A DNA stretch of 43,274 nt from Prevotella sp. UBA7594 (GTDB lineage: Bacteria; Bacteroidota; Bacteroidia; Bacteroidales; Bacteroidaceae). Positions within the stretch are counted from its first letter, which is position 1. Each line of letters starts with the position of its first letter. The stretch is from the NCBI GenBank assembly GCA_002490315.1, contig DLKG01000030.1:5907-49180 (forward strand), read 5' to 3'. Shown here piece after piece: positions 43,232-43,274 of this stretch. The position numbers and the translations under genes were made by a program. Below the pieces are notes generated by a model. The model did not search any database. It worked only from the letters and a program-made list of their open reading frames with translations, and was not told the origin of the DNA.

Positions 43232-43274
43232 CGAATAAAGGAGGCATGACCTAAGGTCATGCCTCCTTTATTCG
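43232..43274 (+). terminator. Terminator of the right operon (cut by window end)
   Basis: A 20-21-bp perfect inverted repeat (cgaataaaggaggcatgacc with ggtcatgcctcctttattcg) around a very short loop ends at the last base of the window. The T-run, if any, is outside. It lies 44 bases after the peptidase stop codon. Confidence 0.75.

Overview
The window looks like a chromosome segment from a Bacteroidetes bacterium, most likely a Prevotella-type member of Bacteroidales. The reasons are two SusC/SusD pairs, streptopain/interpain-type C10 peptidases, several proteins with type IX secretion-like C-terminal tails, NigD-like and calycin-like proteins, few Shine-Dalgarno sequences, and many TAnnTTTG -7 promoter elements (often with TTTG at -33). 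No rRNA, tRNA, CRISPR array or complete insertion sequence was seen.

Bases 1-26400 are mostly housekeeping genes. On the + strand come an ammonium transporter, asparagine synthetase B and tryptophanyl-tRNA synthetase. A minus-strand run reads PASTA protein, RluD-type pseudouridine synthase, Ddl, acyltransferase, NigD-like lipoprotein, and a YqiA-type esterase fused to a degenerate deoxyribonucleotidase-like domain. Divergent from it is a three-gene envelope cassette: a degenerate trypsin/HtrA-like protein, a MORN-GH25 muramidase lipoprotein and a WG-repeat protein. Next come a Nudix hydrolase, an esterase, a large calycin-like secreted protein, a TlpA-like lipoprotein without CxxC, and polynucleotide phosphorylase. 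A repeat-rich intergenic region (21.7-23.3 kb) surrounds a CYTH phosphatase gene. It is followed by a previously untracked 46-residue membrane protein, release factor 2 and an acyl-CoA synthetase, all on the minus strand.

Bases 26.5-43.3 kb hold the most interesting system. Two paralogous four-gene operons (susC, susD, lipoprotein, C10 cysteine peptidase) are arranged back to back as mirror images. Between them lies one tyrosine recombinase gene. A perfect 31-bp inverted repeat flanks the recombinase gene, at 34173-34203 and 35674-35704, about 70 bp upstream of each susC start codon. Each repeat copy contains 8-bp inverted arms around a 9-bp asymmetric centre, as expected of a tyrosine-recombinase crossover site. 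A promoter-like element just inside the left repeat points outward into the left susC. No comparable promoter faces the right susC.

The simplest reading is a flip-flop switch. Inversion of a roughly 1.5-kb segment would carry the promoter from one operon to the other, so the cell would express one or the other surface protein-uptake and proteolysis system. The repeat and gene layout are read directly from the sequence. Promoter activity, actual inversion, and mutually exclusive expression are inference.
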